In this document: piece by piece, positions 47,709 through 56,484 of the stretch
Position numbering within the stretch: position 1 is the first letter of the stretch
How the letters are laid out: the number at the start of each line of letters is the position of its first letter
Source: Neomegalonema sp.
GTDB lineage: Bacteria; Pseudomonadota; Alphaproteobacteria; Rhodobacterales; Rhodobacteraceae
NCBI RefSeq assembly: GCF_028688855.1
Contig: NZ_JAQTXI010000009.1
Coordinates: forward strand, 96,325-160,324
DNA: 64,000 bases
Reading direction: 5' to 3'
The notes under the pieces: generated by a model
Databases searched by the model: none
What the model was told of the DNA's origin: nothing
What the model saw: only the letters and a program-made list of their open reading frames with translations
Made by a program: the position numbers and the translations under genes

Positions 47709-47739
47709 CCGGAAGGCGCGGTCCTCAGGCGCCTTCCGG
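47709..47739 (-). terminator. Terminator hairpin of the glycogen operon
   Basis: Perfect 11-base arms CCGGAAGGCGC / GCGCCTTCCGG with a 9-base loop, 37 bases downstream of the glgB stop and just before the lipocalin start. No long T-run follows, so partial read-through into the lipocalin gene is possible. Confidence 0.6.
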
Positions 47740-47775
47740 GCATGTCGGGGCGGCGGGCGCCCGCTTCAAGAGCCC

Positions 47776-50220
47776 TCAGCCCACCTGCCGCAGGATCGCG
47801 CCCGAAAGTCCCGCCAGACGCAGCTTCAGAGACCAGGGCCGCCCGTCGGCGGGGATGGGCTCCGAGACGATGAAGCGCGCCGGGCCGCGTCCATGGCCTT
47901 CGTAGACGGGATTGTCGCTGTCGATCACGGTCTCCCAGCGCCCCGGACCATCCACGCCCAGACGCCATTCGGGGCGCTCGACGGGGGTGAAGTTGAAGAC
48001 CCCGACGGCGGAGCCGCCGTCTCTGGCCCAGCGCTGGAAGGCGTAGACGGATTCCTCGGCGCGGTCGGCCTGGATCCAGCGGAATCCGCCTTCCTCGCAA
48101 TCGCGCTCGTAGAGCGCGGGCGTGGCGCGGTAGACGAGATTCAGATCCCGCACCAGACGCCGCACCCCCTCGTGAGCCGGAGCCGCCAGCAGATGCCAGT
48201 CGAGGGACTGATCCGCGTTCCATTCCCTGCGCTGGGCGAATTCGCCGCCCATGAAGAGCAGTTTCTTGCCCGGATGCGCCCACATGAAGGCGAAGCAGGC
48301 CCGCAGATTGTCGAATTGCGTCAGGCCTTCGCCGGGCATCCGGCTCAGCAGCGAGCCCTTGCCATGGACGACCTCGTCATGGCTCAGGGGCAGGATGAAG
48401 TTTTCCGAAAAGGCGTACATCATCCCGAAGGTCATCTGGTGATGATGATGCTTCCGGTGGACCGGATCGCGCGACATGTAGCTGAGCGTGTCATGCATCC
48501 AGCCCATGTTCCATTTGTAGCCGAAGCCGAGCCCTCCCATCGAGACGGGGCGCGAGACCATCGGCCAGGAGGTGGATTCCTCGGCCATGGTGGTCGCGCC
48601 GGGGAGGCGGCCGTAGACGGTTTCGTTCAGCCGCTTGAGGAAGGCGACGGCCTCCAGATTCTCGCGGCCGCCCTGGACGTTGGGCGTCCAGCCCCCCGCC
48701 GGGCGCGAGTAGTCGCGATAGAGCATCGAGGCCACGGCGTCCACGCGCAGCCCGTCGAGATGCATCTCGTCCAGCCAGTAGAGCGCGTTGGCGATCAGGA
48801 AGTTCGCCACCTCGCGCCGCCCGAAGTTGTAGATGTAGGTGTTCCAGTCGAGGTGATAGCCCTCGCGGGGATCGGCGTGTTCGTAAAGGGCGGTGCCGTC
48901 GAAACGCGCGAGGCCATGGGCGTCGGTAGGGAAATGGGCGGGCACCCAATCGAGGATCACCCCGAGATCCGCCTCATGGCAGGCCTCGACGAAGGCGCGG
49001 AATTCGTCAGGCGTCCCATACCGCGAGGTCGGGGCGTAAAGCCCGATGGGCTGATAGCCCCATGAGCCGTCGAAGGGATGTTCGGTGATCGGCAGAAGCT
49101 CGATATGGGTGAAGCCCATCTCCTTCGCATAGCCGACCAGCTGGCGGGCGTGCTCCGGATAGGTCAGGGAGCGGCCGCCCTCCTCCAGATTCCGCCGCCA
49201 GGATCCGAGATGGACCTCATAGATCGAGATCGGGGCGTCCAGAGCCTGGGCGGCTTCACGGCGAGCCAGCCAGGGGGCGTCCTTCCAGGCGTGGCGCGAG
49301 GGCGCCGCGAGGATCGAAGCCGTTTCGGGACGCATCTGGGCTTGCAGCCCCACCGGATCGGCCTTGAGGCGCAGGGCTTCGTCCGGCCCGACGACCTCGT
49401 ATTTATAGGCTGCGCCGGGCTCGACGCCGGGAACGAAGATCTCCCAGATTCCCGTCGAGCCGCGCGGCCGCATGAGATGGCGCCGACCGTCCCAGAGGTT
49501 GAAGCCCCCCACCACCGAGACCCGTTTCGCCGAAGGCGCCCAGACGGCGAAACGCGCGCCCTTCACGCCTTCATGTTCGGTCGGGCGGCCGCCCAGAACC
49601 TCCCAGAGCCGCCAATGGGCGCCCTCGGAGAAGAAATGTTCGTCCCATGCGCCCAGAAGAGGCGCGAAGCGATAGGCGTCCTCGAAGCTCCAGACCTCGA
49701 CGCCGGCTTCGGTCCTGCGGCGGGCGCGCAGGCGATAGGCGGGACGTCCGGCCTGAGGCCAGAAGCCTTCGAACAGCCCCGGCGCCTCGGGATGGGGCGT
49801 CAGGGCGAGCAGGACTTCGCCGCTCTCGGGCGCAAGGGCTTCGAGGCTTTCGGCTCCCGGCTCGAAGACGCGGATCCGCCAGCCGCCCTCGACCGGATGC
49901 GCCCCCAGAGCCGCGAAGGGATCGGCGTGGCGGCCCTCGACCAGGGCGCGGGCCTCGGGCGTCGAGAGAGGGGGCGGAAACGCGGAAGGCGGTTCGGCGG
50001 GCTTCGTCTTGCGCCCCTTGATTTCGGCGGAGGCGGGCTTCGCCTTCTTGGCCGCCTTGACGGGCGTTTCTTCAGGCGCCTTCGCCGCTTTGACCTGAGT
50101 TTTTTTCGCTGCGGCCTCGGCGGGCTTCTTCGCCTGCTTCTTCGCCTTGGCTTCGGGCGCGGCGGCGCGGGCGGGACGGCGTCCGGAGGTCTTCGCCTCG
50201 GGCTTGTCTTCTGCGGTCAT
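47776..50220 (-). CDS. glgB: 1,4-alpha-glucan branching enzyme
   Basis: 814-residue GH13 branching enzyme that forms alpha-1,6 branches. Residues ~1-85 are an unusual Lys/Ala/Pro-rich low-complexity extension (many AAKK/KPAEAA-like pieces). It is followed by the N-terminal domain (HADPFAALGAHPVEGG), a CBM48 (GARFAVWAPSAKRVSVVGGF) and the catalytic barrel with EVHLGSWRR and LLPITEHPFDGSWGYQ. The nucleophile is in DGLRVDAVASMLY, the acid Glu in TMAEESTSWP and the third Asp in LPLSHDEVVHGK. Homologues are usually ~730 residues, so the extension accounts for the excess. It is the last gene of the glycogen operon. Confidence 0.95.
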   Translation of the reverse strand: MTAEDKPEAKTSGRRPARAAAPEAKAKKQAKKPAEAAAKKTQVKAAKAPEETPVKAAKKAKPASAEIKGRKTKPAEPPSAFPPPLSTPEARALVEGRHADPFAALGAHPVEGGWRIRVFEPGAESLEALAPESGEVLLALTPHPEAPGLFEGFWPQAGRPAYRLRARRRTEAGVEVWSFEDAYRFAPLLGAWDEHFFSEGAHWRLWEVLGGRPTEHEGVKGARFAVWAPSAKRVSVVGGFNLWDGRRHLMRPRGSTGIWEIFVPGVEPGAAYKYEVVGPDEALRLKADPVGLQAQMRPETASILAAPSRHAWKDAPWLARREAAQALDAPISIYEVHLGSWRRNLEEGGRSLTYPEHARQLVGYAKEMGFTHIELLPITEHPFDGSWGYQPIGLYAPTSRYGTPDEFRAFVEACHEADLGVILDWVPAHFPTDAHGLARFDGTALYEHADPREGYHLDWNTYIYNFGRREVANFLIANALYWLDEMHLDGLRVDAVASMLYRDYSRPAGGWTPNVQGGRENLEAVAFLKRLNETVYGRLPGATTMAEESTSWPMVSRPVSMGGLGFGYKWNMGWMHDTLSYMSRDPVHRKHHHHQMTFGMMYAFSENFILPLSHDEVVHGKGSLLSRMPGEGLTQFDNLRACFAFMWAHPGKKLLFMGGEFAQRREWNADQSLDWHLLAAPAHEGVRRLVRDLNLVYRATPALYERDCEEGGFRWIQADRAEESVYAFQRWARDGGSAVGVFNFTPVERPEWRLGVDGPGRWETVIDSDNPVYEGHGRGPARFIVSEPIPADGRPWSLKLRLAGLSGAILRQVG

Positions 50221-50251
50221 CTCGTCTCCCTCCCCTGATTGTTCTGGCGGG

Positions 50252-50278
50252 CCGCGCCCCCGGCTTGCGGGGACGCGG
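50252..50278 (-). terminator. Hairpin between glgP and glgB
   Basis: CCGCG-C-CCCC / GGGG-A-CGCGG arms with one internal mismatch and an 8-base loop, 18 bases past the glgP stop. It may stabilise or attenuate the message within the operon. Confidence 0.35.
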
Positions 50279-50295
50279 CGGATGTCCTGGGCGTC

Positions 50296-52728
50296 TCAGA
50301 AGGCGGTGTCGGCCGTCCAGACTTCCCGGGCGTAGCTGCGGATGGTGCGGTCCGAAGAGAACCAGCCCACGCGCGCGGTGTTGGTCGCGGCGAGGCGCGC
50401 CCATTCCTGCGGCTTGCGGTAGGCCTCGTCCACGCGGCGCTGAGCGGCGGCGTAATCGTCGAAATCCGAGCAGACGAGGAAATAGTCGTAGCGCCGCAGG
50501 TTCTCGGCGATGGAGGCGAAGCGGTGGTGATCGTCCGGAGAGAAGACTCCCGAAGCGATCTGGTCGACGGCCTCCCGGAGCGCCGGGCTGGCCGCGAGGG
50601 CCGCCGCCGCATGATCGGGACGCCTGCGCGCCTCGACGGCCCCTTCCGCGGTGAGGCCGAAGAGGAAGAAGTTCTCCGCCCCGACCAGATCGCGGATCTC
50701 GACGTTCGCGCCGTCCAGCGTGCCGATGGTGGGGGCGCCGTTCATGGCGAACTTCATGTTGCCGGTGCCGGAAGCCTCCTTGCCCGCCGTGGAGATCTGT
50801 TCCGAAAGATCGGCGGCGGGGATGATCACCTCGGCGGCGGAGACGTTGTAATTCTCCGGATAGGCGATGACGAGCCGCCCCTTCATGAGCGGATCGGCGT
50901 TGATGACTTTCGCCACGTCGTTGATCAGCTTGATGATCTGCTTGGCCAGAGCATAGCCCGGCGCCGCCTTGCCGCCGAAGATCCGGACGCGCGGAACCCA
51001 ATCGCGGTCGGGCTCGCGCCGGATGGCGTTCCAGTGGGCGATGGTCTCCAGCAGGTTCAGATGCTGGCGCTTGTATTCATGGATGCGCTTGATCTGCACG
51101 TCGAAGAGCGCGTCCGGATCGGCCTCGACGCCAGTGCGGGCCTTCAGCCAGTTCGACAGCCGGACCTTGTTCTCGCGCTTGGCGGCGGCGAATTTCTCCA
51201 GGAAGCCGGAGTCCTTGAGATGGGGCTCCAGATCCTCCAGCCTGCCGAGGTCCTCCGTCCAGCCTTCGCCGATGGTCTCCAGCAGCAGCTTGCGCAGCGG
51301 CGGATTGCAGGCGTAGAGCCAGCGACGGGGCGTCACGCCGTTGGTCTGGTTGACGATGCGGTCGGGGTGGAGCTGATGGAAGTCGTGGAACACGGTCTTC
51401 TTCATCAGGTCCGTATGCAGCGCCGAGACGCCGTTGACCTTGTTCGCCATCACGAAGGCCAGATTGCCCATGCGCGTCTCGCCCTGGTCGATCAGCCAGG
51501 TCGAGGGCGGACGGTCGCGCCCGGCGGCGCGGTTCTGACGGATGTGCCAGTCGTCGATGCGCTCGATCAGGCGCATGTGACGCGGCAGCACGCGCCACAT
51601 CAGGCTCGTGGACCAGCGCTCCAGAGCCTCCGGGAGGAGGGTGTGGTTGGTGTAGTTCAGCACGCCCCGGGCGGTCTCGATGGCTTCGTCCACCTCGAAG
51701 CCGTTCTCGTCCACGAGGATGCGCACCAGCTCCGGCGCGGCGATGGTCGGGTGGGTGTCGTTGAGCTGGATGGCCACCTTCTGCGGCAGCTTGCGCAGGT
51801 CGTCGCCATGTTCGTCGCGGAAGCGGGCGAGGATGTCGCGCACCGAGGCGGCGGTGAAGAAATACTCCTGCTTCAGACGCAGCTCGCGGCCATGCTCGGT
51901 GGTGTCGTCGGGGTAGAGCACCCGGGAGAGCGTCTGCGCGAGGCTGGCCTGTTCGGCGGCGCCGAGGAAGTCGCCGCGGTTGAAGCGCTCCAGATCGAAG
52001 ATGCGCGTCGGCTTGGCCGCCCAGAGCCGGAGCGTGTCGGTCCAGCGGGCCTTCCACCCGACGATGGGCGTGTCGTAGGCGGCGGCCATCACCGTTTCGC
52101 CGGGCGTCCAGACGGCCCGGCCCGAGGCGTCTTCGCGCATCTCGCCGCCGAAGCCGATGACCTGATTGTCCTCCGGACGCTCGAACTCCCAGGGATTGCG
52201 CCGCTTGAGCCAGTCCTCGGGGGATTCGATCTGCCAGCCGTCGCGGAAGCTCTGGCGGAAGAGGCCGTGGTCGTAGCGCACGCCGTAGCCGATGGCCGGA
52301 AGGCCGATGGTCGCCATGCTTTCGAGGAAGCAGGCCGCCAGACGCCCGAGGCCGCCGTTGCCCAGAGCCGCGTCGGGCTCTTCGGCGACGACGGCGTCGT
52401 AATCCTGCCCGAAGCTGGCGAGGGCCTGACGCGAGGCGTCTTCAAGGCCCAGGTTGGTGATCGCGTCCGAGATCAGACGCCCGATCAGGAACTCCATCGA
52501 GAGATAGTAGACCCGCTTGAGCCCTTCCTCGCGGACGCGCCGACGGCTGGCCAGCCAGGAATCCACGATCCGGTCGCGCAGCGAGAAGGCCAGCGCCAGG
52601 CGCCAGTCGTTGAGCGTGGCGCGTCCGGGTTCGCAGCCGATCACGTAGCGCATGCGGCGGTCGATCTCGCGGCGCAGAAAGGCGACGTTGTCCACCAGAT
52701 TTCCCTGGCTCAGATCCTGCGGAGTCAT
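50296..52728 (-). CDS. glgP: Glycogen phosphorylase
   Basis: 810-residue GT35 phosphorylase releasing glucose-1-phosphate. Recognisable parts are the N-terminal YYLSMEFLIGRLI, ALGNGGLGRLAACFLES, FGGKAAPGYALAKQIIKLI and the pyridoxal-phosphate Lys region EASGTGNMKFAMNGA, followed by GTLDGANVEI. The length is typical of bacterial enzymes. It lies after pgm in the glycogen operon, providing breakdown alongside synthesis. ATG 52728. Confidence 0.97.
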   Translation of the reverse strand: MTPQDLSQGNLVDNVAFLRREIDRRMRYVIGCEPGRATLNDWRLALAFSLRDRIVDSWLASRRRVREEGLKRVYYLSMEFLIGRLISDAITNLGLEDASRQALASFGQDYDAVVAEEPDAALGNGGLGRLAACFLESMATIGLPAIGYGVRYDHGLFRQSFRDGWQIESPEDWLKRRNPWEFERPEDNQVIGFGGEMREDASGRAVWTPGETVMAAAYDTPIVGWKARWTDTLRLWAAKPTRIFDLERFNRGDFLGAAEQASLAQTLSRVLYPDDTTEHGRELRLKQEYFFTAASVRDILARFRDEHGDDLRKLPQKVAIQLNDTHPTIAAPELVRILVDENGFEVDEAIETARGVLNYTNHTLLPEALERWSTSLMWRVLPRHMRLIERIDDWHIRQNRAAGRDRPPSTWLIDQGETRMGNLAFVMANKVNGVSALHTDLMKKTVFHDFHQLHPDRIVNQTNGVTPRRWLYACNPPLRKLLLETIGEGWTEDLGRLEDLEPHLKDSGFLEKFAAAKRENKVRLSNWLKARTGVEADPDALFDVQIKRIHEYKRQHLNLLETIAHWNAIRREPDRDWVPRVRIFGGKAAPGYALAKQIIKLINDVAKVINADPLMKGRLVIAYPENYNVSAAEVIIPAADLSEQISTAGKEASGTGNMKFAMNGAPTIGTLDGANVEIRDLVGAENFFLFGLTAEGAVEARRRPDHAAAALAASPALREAVDQIASGVFSPDDHHRFASIAENLRRYDYFLVCSDFDDYAAAQRRVDEAYRKPQEWARLAATNTARVGWFSSDRTIRSYAREVWTADTAF

Positions 52729-52784
52729 CGGCTCTTCTCCTCTCTCGGTCCCCTCCCGGCGGGGAGGGCGTCCTTTTCAAATCG

Positions 52785-54416
52785 TCATGTGCGGACGTCG
52801 GGGCCCTCGCGCCCGGAGATCTCGCGCAAATGGGTCAGCGCCTCGACGGCGGCGGCCAGATCCCCAAGGGCCTCCTGAGGGTCCTGGTTCTGGCGGGCCG
52901 GATCGGGCTCGAAACGCTCCAGATAGATCCGCAGGGTGGCGCCTTCGGTGCCGGTGCCCGAAAGCCGCAGCACGGCGCGGGAGTCTCCGGCGAAATGGAG
53001 CCGGATCCCCTGACGCTCGGTCAGGGAGCCGTCCACGGGATCGCGATAGGCGAATTCGTCGGCCTTCTCGACGGCGAGCCCGGTGAAGCTCTTCCCCGGC
53101 AGGGAGGGCAGGGCGGCGCGCAGGTCGTTCATGATCCCCTCGGCGAGGGCGGAATCGAGGGCCTCGTAATCATGGCGGGTGTAGTAATCGCGGCCGAATT
53201 CGCGCCAATGGGCTTGCAGGATCTCCGCCACCGATTGCCGCCGCGCTGCGAGGATGTTCAGCCAGAGCAGCACCGCCCAGAGCCCGTCCTTCTCGCGGAC
53301 ATGATCCGAGCCGGTTCCGGCGCTTTCCTCGCCGCAGAGCGTGACCTTTCCGGCGTCGAGCAGATTGCCGAAGAACTTCCAGCCGGTGGGAGTCTCGAAG
53401 AAGTTCATCCCCCGCGCGGCGGCGACGCGGTCGGCGGCGCGGCTGGTCGGCATGGAGCGCGCGACTCCCGCCAGACCCTCGGCGTAGCCCGGCGCGAGGG
53501 GCGCGTTGGCCGCCAGAACCGCGAGGCTGTCGGAGGGCGAGACGTAGCAGCTCCGGCCCACGATCATGTTGCGGTCGCCGTCGCCGTCGGAGGCGGCGCC
53601 GAAATCGGGAGCCTCGGGGCCGTACATCTCCTCCATCAGGGCCCTGGCCCAGACGGGGTTCGGATCCGGATGCCCGCCGCCGAAATCCGGCGAGGGTTCG
53701 CCGTTGATCACCGTCCCGGCGGGCGCCCCGAGGTCGCCTTCGAGGATCGCCTTCGCGTAAGGCCCGGTGACGGCGTGCATGGCGTCGAAGCGCATGCGGA
53801 AGCCCGAAGCGAACAAGGCCCGGATCGCCTCGAAATCGAAGAGCGGCGCGACGGTTTCGCGCCAGGTCTCCACCGGATCGACCACCTCCACGACCATCTC
53901 CCCGAGGCGGCTTTCTCCGAGCCGCGCAAGATCCACGTCGGGGGCGTCGAGGATGAGATATTCGGCAAGGCTCTTCGTGCGGGCGAAGATGGCGTCGGTG
54001 ACGCTCTCCGGAGCGGGGCCGCCGTTGGCCATGTTGAACTTGAGGCCGAAATCCTCGTCGAGGCCGCCGGGGTTATGGCTCGCCGACATGATGAAGCCGC
54101 CCTGCGCCCCACGCGCTCGGATCAGGGCCGAAGCGGCGGGCGTCGAGAGGATCGCGCCGCGCCCGACGATCACGCGCGCCGCGCCATGGGCCGCCGACAT
54201 CTTGAGCAGAACTTGAGCGGCCTTGTCGTTGAAGAAGCGCCCGTCGCCGCCGAGGATCAGCGTCGCGCCCCGGACGCCCACCGCCTGAAGCGTGGCTTCG
54301 GCGTAATTCTCCAGATAGCCCGGCGTCATGAAGACGCGGGTCTTCTTGCGCAGGCCCGAGGTGCCGGGCTTCTGCCCTTCGACGGGCTGCGTCGGAACGC
54401 GGCGAACGGCGGTCAT
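52785..54416 (-). CDS. pgm: Alpha-D-glucose-phosphate-specific phosphoglucomutase
   Basis: 543-residue phosphohexomutase interconverting glucose-1- and glucose-6-phosphate. It has GTSGLRKKT at the N-terminus, the phosphoserine loop GGFIMSASHNPGG, the metal-binding DGDGDRNMIVG, the sugar-binding CGEESAGTGSDH and the phosphate-binding RLSGTGTEGATLRIY. The length matches the PgmA type. Start ATG 54416 follows the malQ stop by one base. It links the glycogen genes to hexose phosphates from the Calvin cycle and glycolysis. Confidence 0.96.
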   Translation of the reverse strand: MTAVRRVPTQPVEGQKPGTSGLRKKTRVFMTPGYLENYAEATLQAVGVRGATLILGGDGRFFNDKAAQVLLKMSAAHGAARVIVGRGAILSTPAASALIRARGAQGGFIMSASHNPGGLDEDFGLKFNMANGGPAPESVTDAIFARTKSLAEYLILDAPDVDLARLGESRLGEMVVEVVDPVETWRETVAPLFDFEAIRALFASGFRMRFDAMHAVTGPYAKAILEGDLGAPAGTVINGEPSPDFGGGHPDPNPVWARALMEEMYGPEAPDFGAASDGDGDRNMIVGRSCYVSPSDSLAVLAANAPLAPGYAEGLAGVARSMPTSRAADRVAAARGMNFFETPTGWKFFGNLLDAGKVTLCGEESAGTGSDHVREKDGLWAVLLWLNILAARRQSVAEILQAHWREFGRDYYTRHDYEALDSALAEGIMNDLRAALPSLPGKSFTGLAVEKADEFAYRDPVDGSLTERQGIRLHFAGDSRAVLRLSGTGTEGATLRIYLERFEPDPARQNQDPQEALGDLAAAVEALTHLREISGREGPDVRT

Positions 54417-54417
54417 G

Positions 54418-56484
54418 TCAGGTCTCCTCCGCAGGACGTCCGGTTTCAAGACCGGATCTTCCGGCCGCAGCCATGAGGGCGGCGGCCTGATTCACGCCGG
54501 GGGCTCCGGCGATCTCTTCGAGGCTCGCGGCGATGCGGCGGCGCCAGTTCGGATGGCGGTCCACGTCGCCGGGCAGATTGGGTTGTTCGATCTGCAACAG
54601 CAGGTCTTCAAGCTGGACCGCCGCCAGAGCGCAGGGCGTGCGCGCGAGGAAGCCATGGGCGCCCTCCGCCGCTTCGAGGTCATGGCCTTCCGGCTCCTCG
54701 CCGAGGATCGGGACCCGCTCCGGCGCCGCGACGGCCTCCGCGAAGCGCCAGCGCTCATGGGCGCGCTCCTCGCGCATGAGGGCGGCGGCCTCTGGAGTTA
54801 TGTCGCCGAGCTTTGCGCGCCAGTCGATTTCGCGCCCCCGCCGCCAGCCCGCGAGGGTCGGCAGGTCATGGGTCGAGAAGGCCGCGAGAGCCGCCTCCGG
54901 ATAGCTCTCGGGCGGCAGGAACTCGCCGCCCCGGATGGTTTCGCCGCGCTCGAAGAGCGCCAGCCGGTAGCCCATCAGCCCCGCCCCCGCGAGGCTCTCG
55001 CGCAGGCCCTCGGGCAGAAGGCCGAGATCCTCGCCCACCACGGCGCAGCGCGCCCGATGGGCCTCGATGGCCGCCACCGCCAGAAGCTCCGCGAGGGGCT
55101 GGCGCAGATAGGCGCCGGGCAGGCCCTCCGGCAGCCAGAAGCTGCGGTCGTAGCCGATCATGTGGTCGATGCGCAGCACGCCCGCCCCCCGCATGGAGGC
55201 CCGCAGCGTCTCGGTCAGGGCGGCGTAGCCCGTGGCGCGGGCGCGCAGAGGGTCGAAAGGCGCGAGGCCCCAGCGCTGGCCCGTCGGGCCGAGGGCGTCG
55301 GGCGGGGCGCCCAGCGAGACGCCGCGCAGGAAGGAGTCAGGATCGGCCCAGGTCTCCGCGCCGTCGGGACGCACGCCCACCGCGAGATCCAGATAAAGCC
55401 CCAGAGCCATGCCCGCCGCCTTCGCCCGCGCCTGAGCCTCGGCGAGTTGGGTCTCCGCGATCCAGAGCCAGAAGGCCTGGCGCGAAACGACATGGGCGTG
55501 GCTGCGGGCGAAGGCGAGGGCCTCGGGCGATTCCGGGCGGCGCAGAGCCTCGGGCCAGGTCGGCCAGGAAGGGCCGTGAGTCTCGGCGATGGCCTCGTAA
55601 AGCGCCATGCGCTCCAGAGCCTCGCCGCGCGCCTGACGCCAATCGGCGAAGGCCTGGCGGCGCTCTGCGGAGGCTTCGGCGGCGAAGGCCTTGTAGAGCG
55701 CGAGCATGCGCGGCGCGCGCCAGGCATGGACGGCGCGATAGTCGATCAACTCGCCCGAGGCGGGGGGCGGCGCGTTCCTCAGGGCCTCGGGCAGGGAAGC
55801 CCATTCCGGCAGAAGATCAAGCGCGACATGAGCGGCGTTCACCGCACGGCGGCTGCTCGGGGAATAGGGCGCAAAAAGCCCGCCGTCGCTGGAGCCCAGC
55901 ATATGGACCGGGTTGATCCCGAGAAAGCTCGCGCCCTTCTCGGCGAGGATTTCGGCGAGGCGGCCCAGATCGGCGAAATCCCCGAGCCCGCCGTCGCGCG
56001 CCGAACGCAGGCCGTAGAGCGCGCCCGTCGCGCCCCAGAGCCTTGCGCGGCCCGTCAGCGCCTTGACCGAGGGCGCGCCTTCGGGCGGCGGAACCAGCAG
56101 CCAGACGCGATCCTCGCGGCCCGCGCCTTCAAGCAGAATCTCATGACGCCCGACCGGAAGTCCCGAAGGCCGCACCGCGCCTTCGCCGCGCCGCTGCTCT
56201 CCGCTTTCGCAGAGGATCCGCCAGCGCCGCACGCGCGGATCCAGGGTCAGGGGGGCGTAGGCCGAAGCGAGCAGCGTCGGCGGCGCCAGACGCGAGGCCT
56301 CCGCCGTCTCCAGCCCGGCGAGGCGGTCGCGGGCTTCGTCCTCGGTCTCCGCCGCCAGCCCCAGAGCCGCGAGGATCGCGCGGCGCGTCTCATCCGGCGC
56401 GACATGCTCCAGCCCGGTGGAATCGGTGAAGCGATCCGTCAGGCCGATCCAGTCGCAAAGGGCGTCGAGGGCGGTGCGGCTCAT
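54418..56484 (-). CDS. malQ: 4-alpha-glucanotransferase
   Basis: 688-residue GH77 amylomaltase that rearranges short maltodextrins. The N-terminal region (~1-130) is followed by ALYGLRSARDGGLGDFADL, FLGINPVHML and YSPSSRRAVN. The nucleophile region is GVLRIDHMIGYDRSFWLP, the acid Glu is in VVGEDLGLLPEGLR and the third Asp is in FSTHDLPTLAGW. Its ATG at 56484 overlaps the glgX stop (ATGA). With GlgX and GlgP it would complete glycogen degradation. Confidence 0.95.
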   Translation of the reverse strand: MSRTALDALCDWIGLTDRFTDSTGLEHVAPDETRRAILAALGLAAETEDEARDRLAGLETAEASRLAPPTLLASAYAPLTLDPRVRRWRILCESGEQRRGEGAVRPSGLPVGRHEILLEGAGREDRVWLLVPPPEGAPSVKALTGRARLWGATGALYGLRSARDGGLGDFADLGRLAEILAEKGASFLGINPVHMLGSSDGGLFAPYSPSSRRAVNAAHVALDLLPEWASLPEALRNAPPPASGELIDYRAVHAWRAPRMLALYKAFAAEASAERRQAFADWRQARGEALERMALYEAIAETHGPSWPTWPEALRRPESPEALAFARSHAHVVSRQAFWLWIAETQLAEAQARAKAAGMALGLYLDLAVGVRPDGAETWADPDSFLRGVSLGAPPDALGPTGQRWGLAPFDPLRARATGYAALTETLRASMRGAGVLRIDHMIGYDRSFWLPEGLPGAYLRQPLAELLAVAAIEAHRARCAVVGEDLGLLPEGLRESLAGAGLMGYRLALFERGETIRGGEFLPPESYPEAALAAFSTHDLPTLAGWRRGREIDWRAKLGDITPEAAALMREERAHERWRFAEAVAAPERVPILGEEPEGHDLEAAEGAHGFLARTPCALAAVQLEDLLLQIEQPNLPGDVDRHPNWRRRIAASLEEIAGAPGVNQAAALMAAAGRSGLETGRPAEET

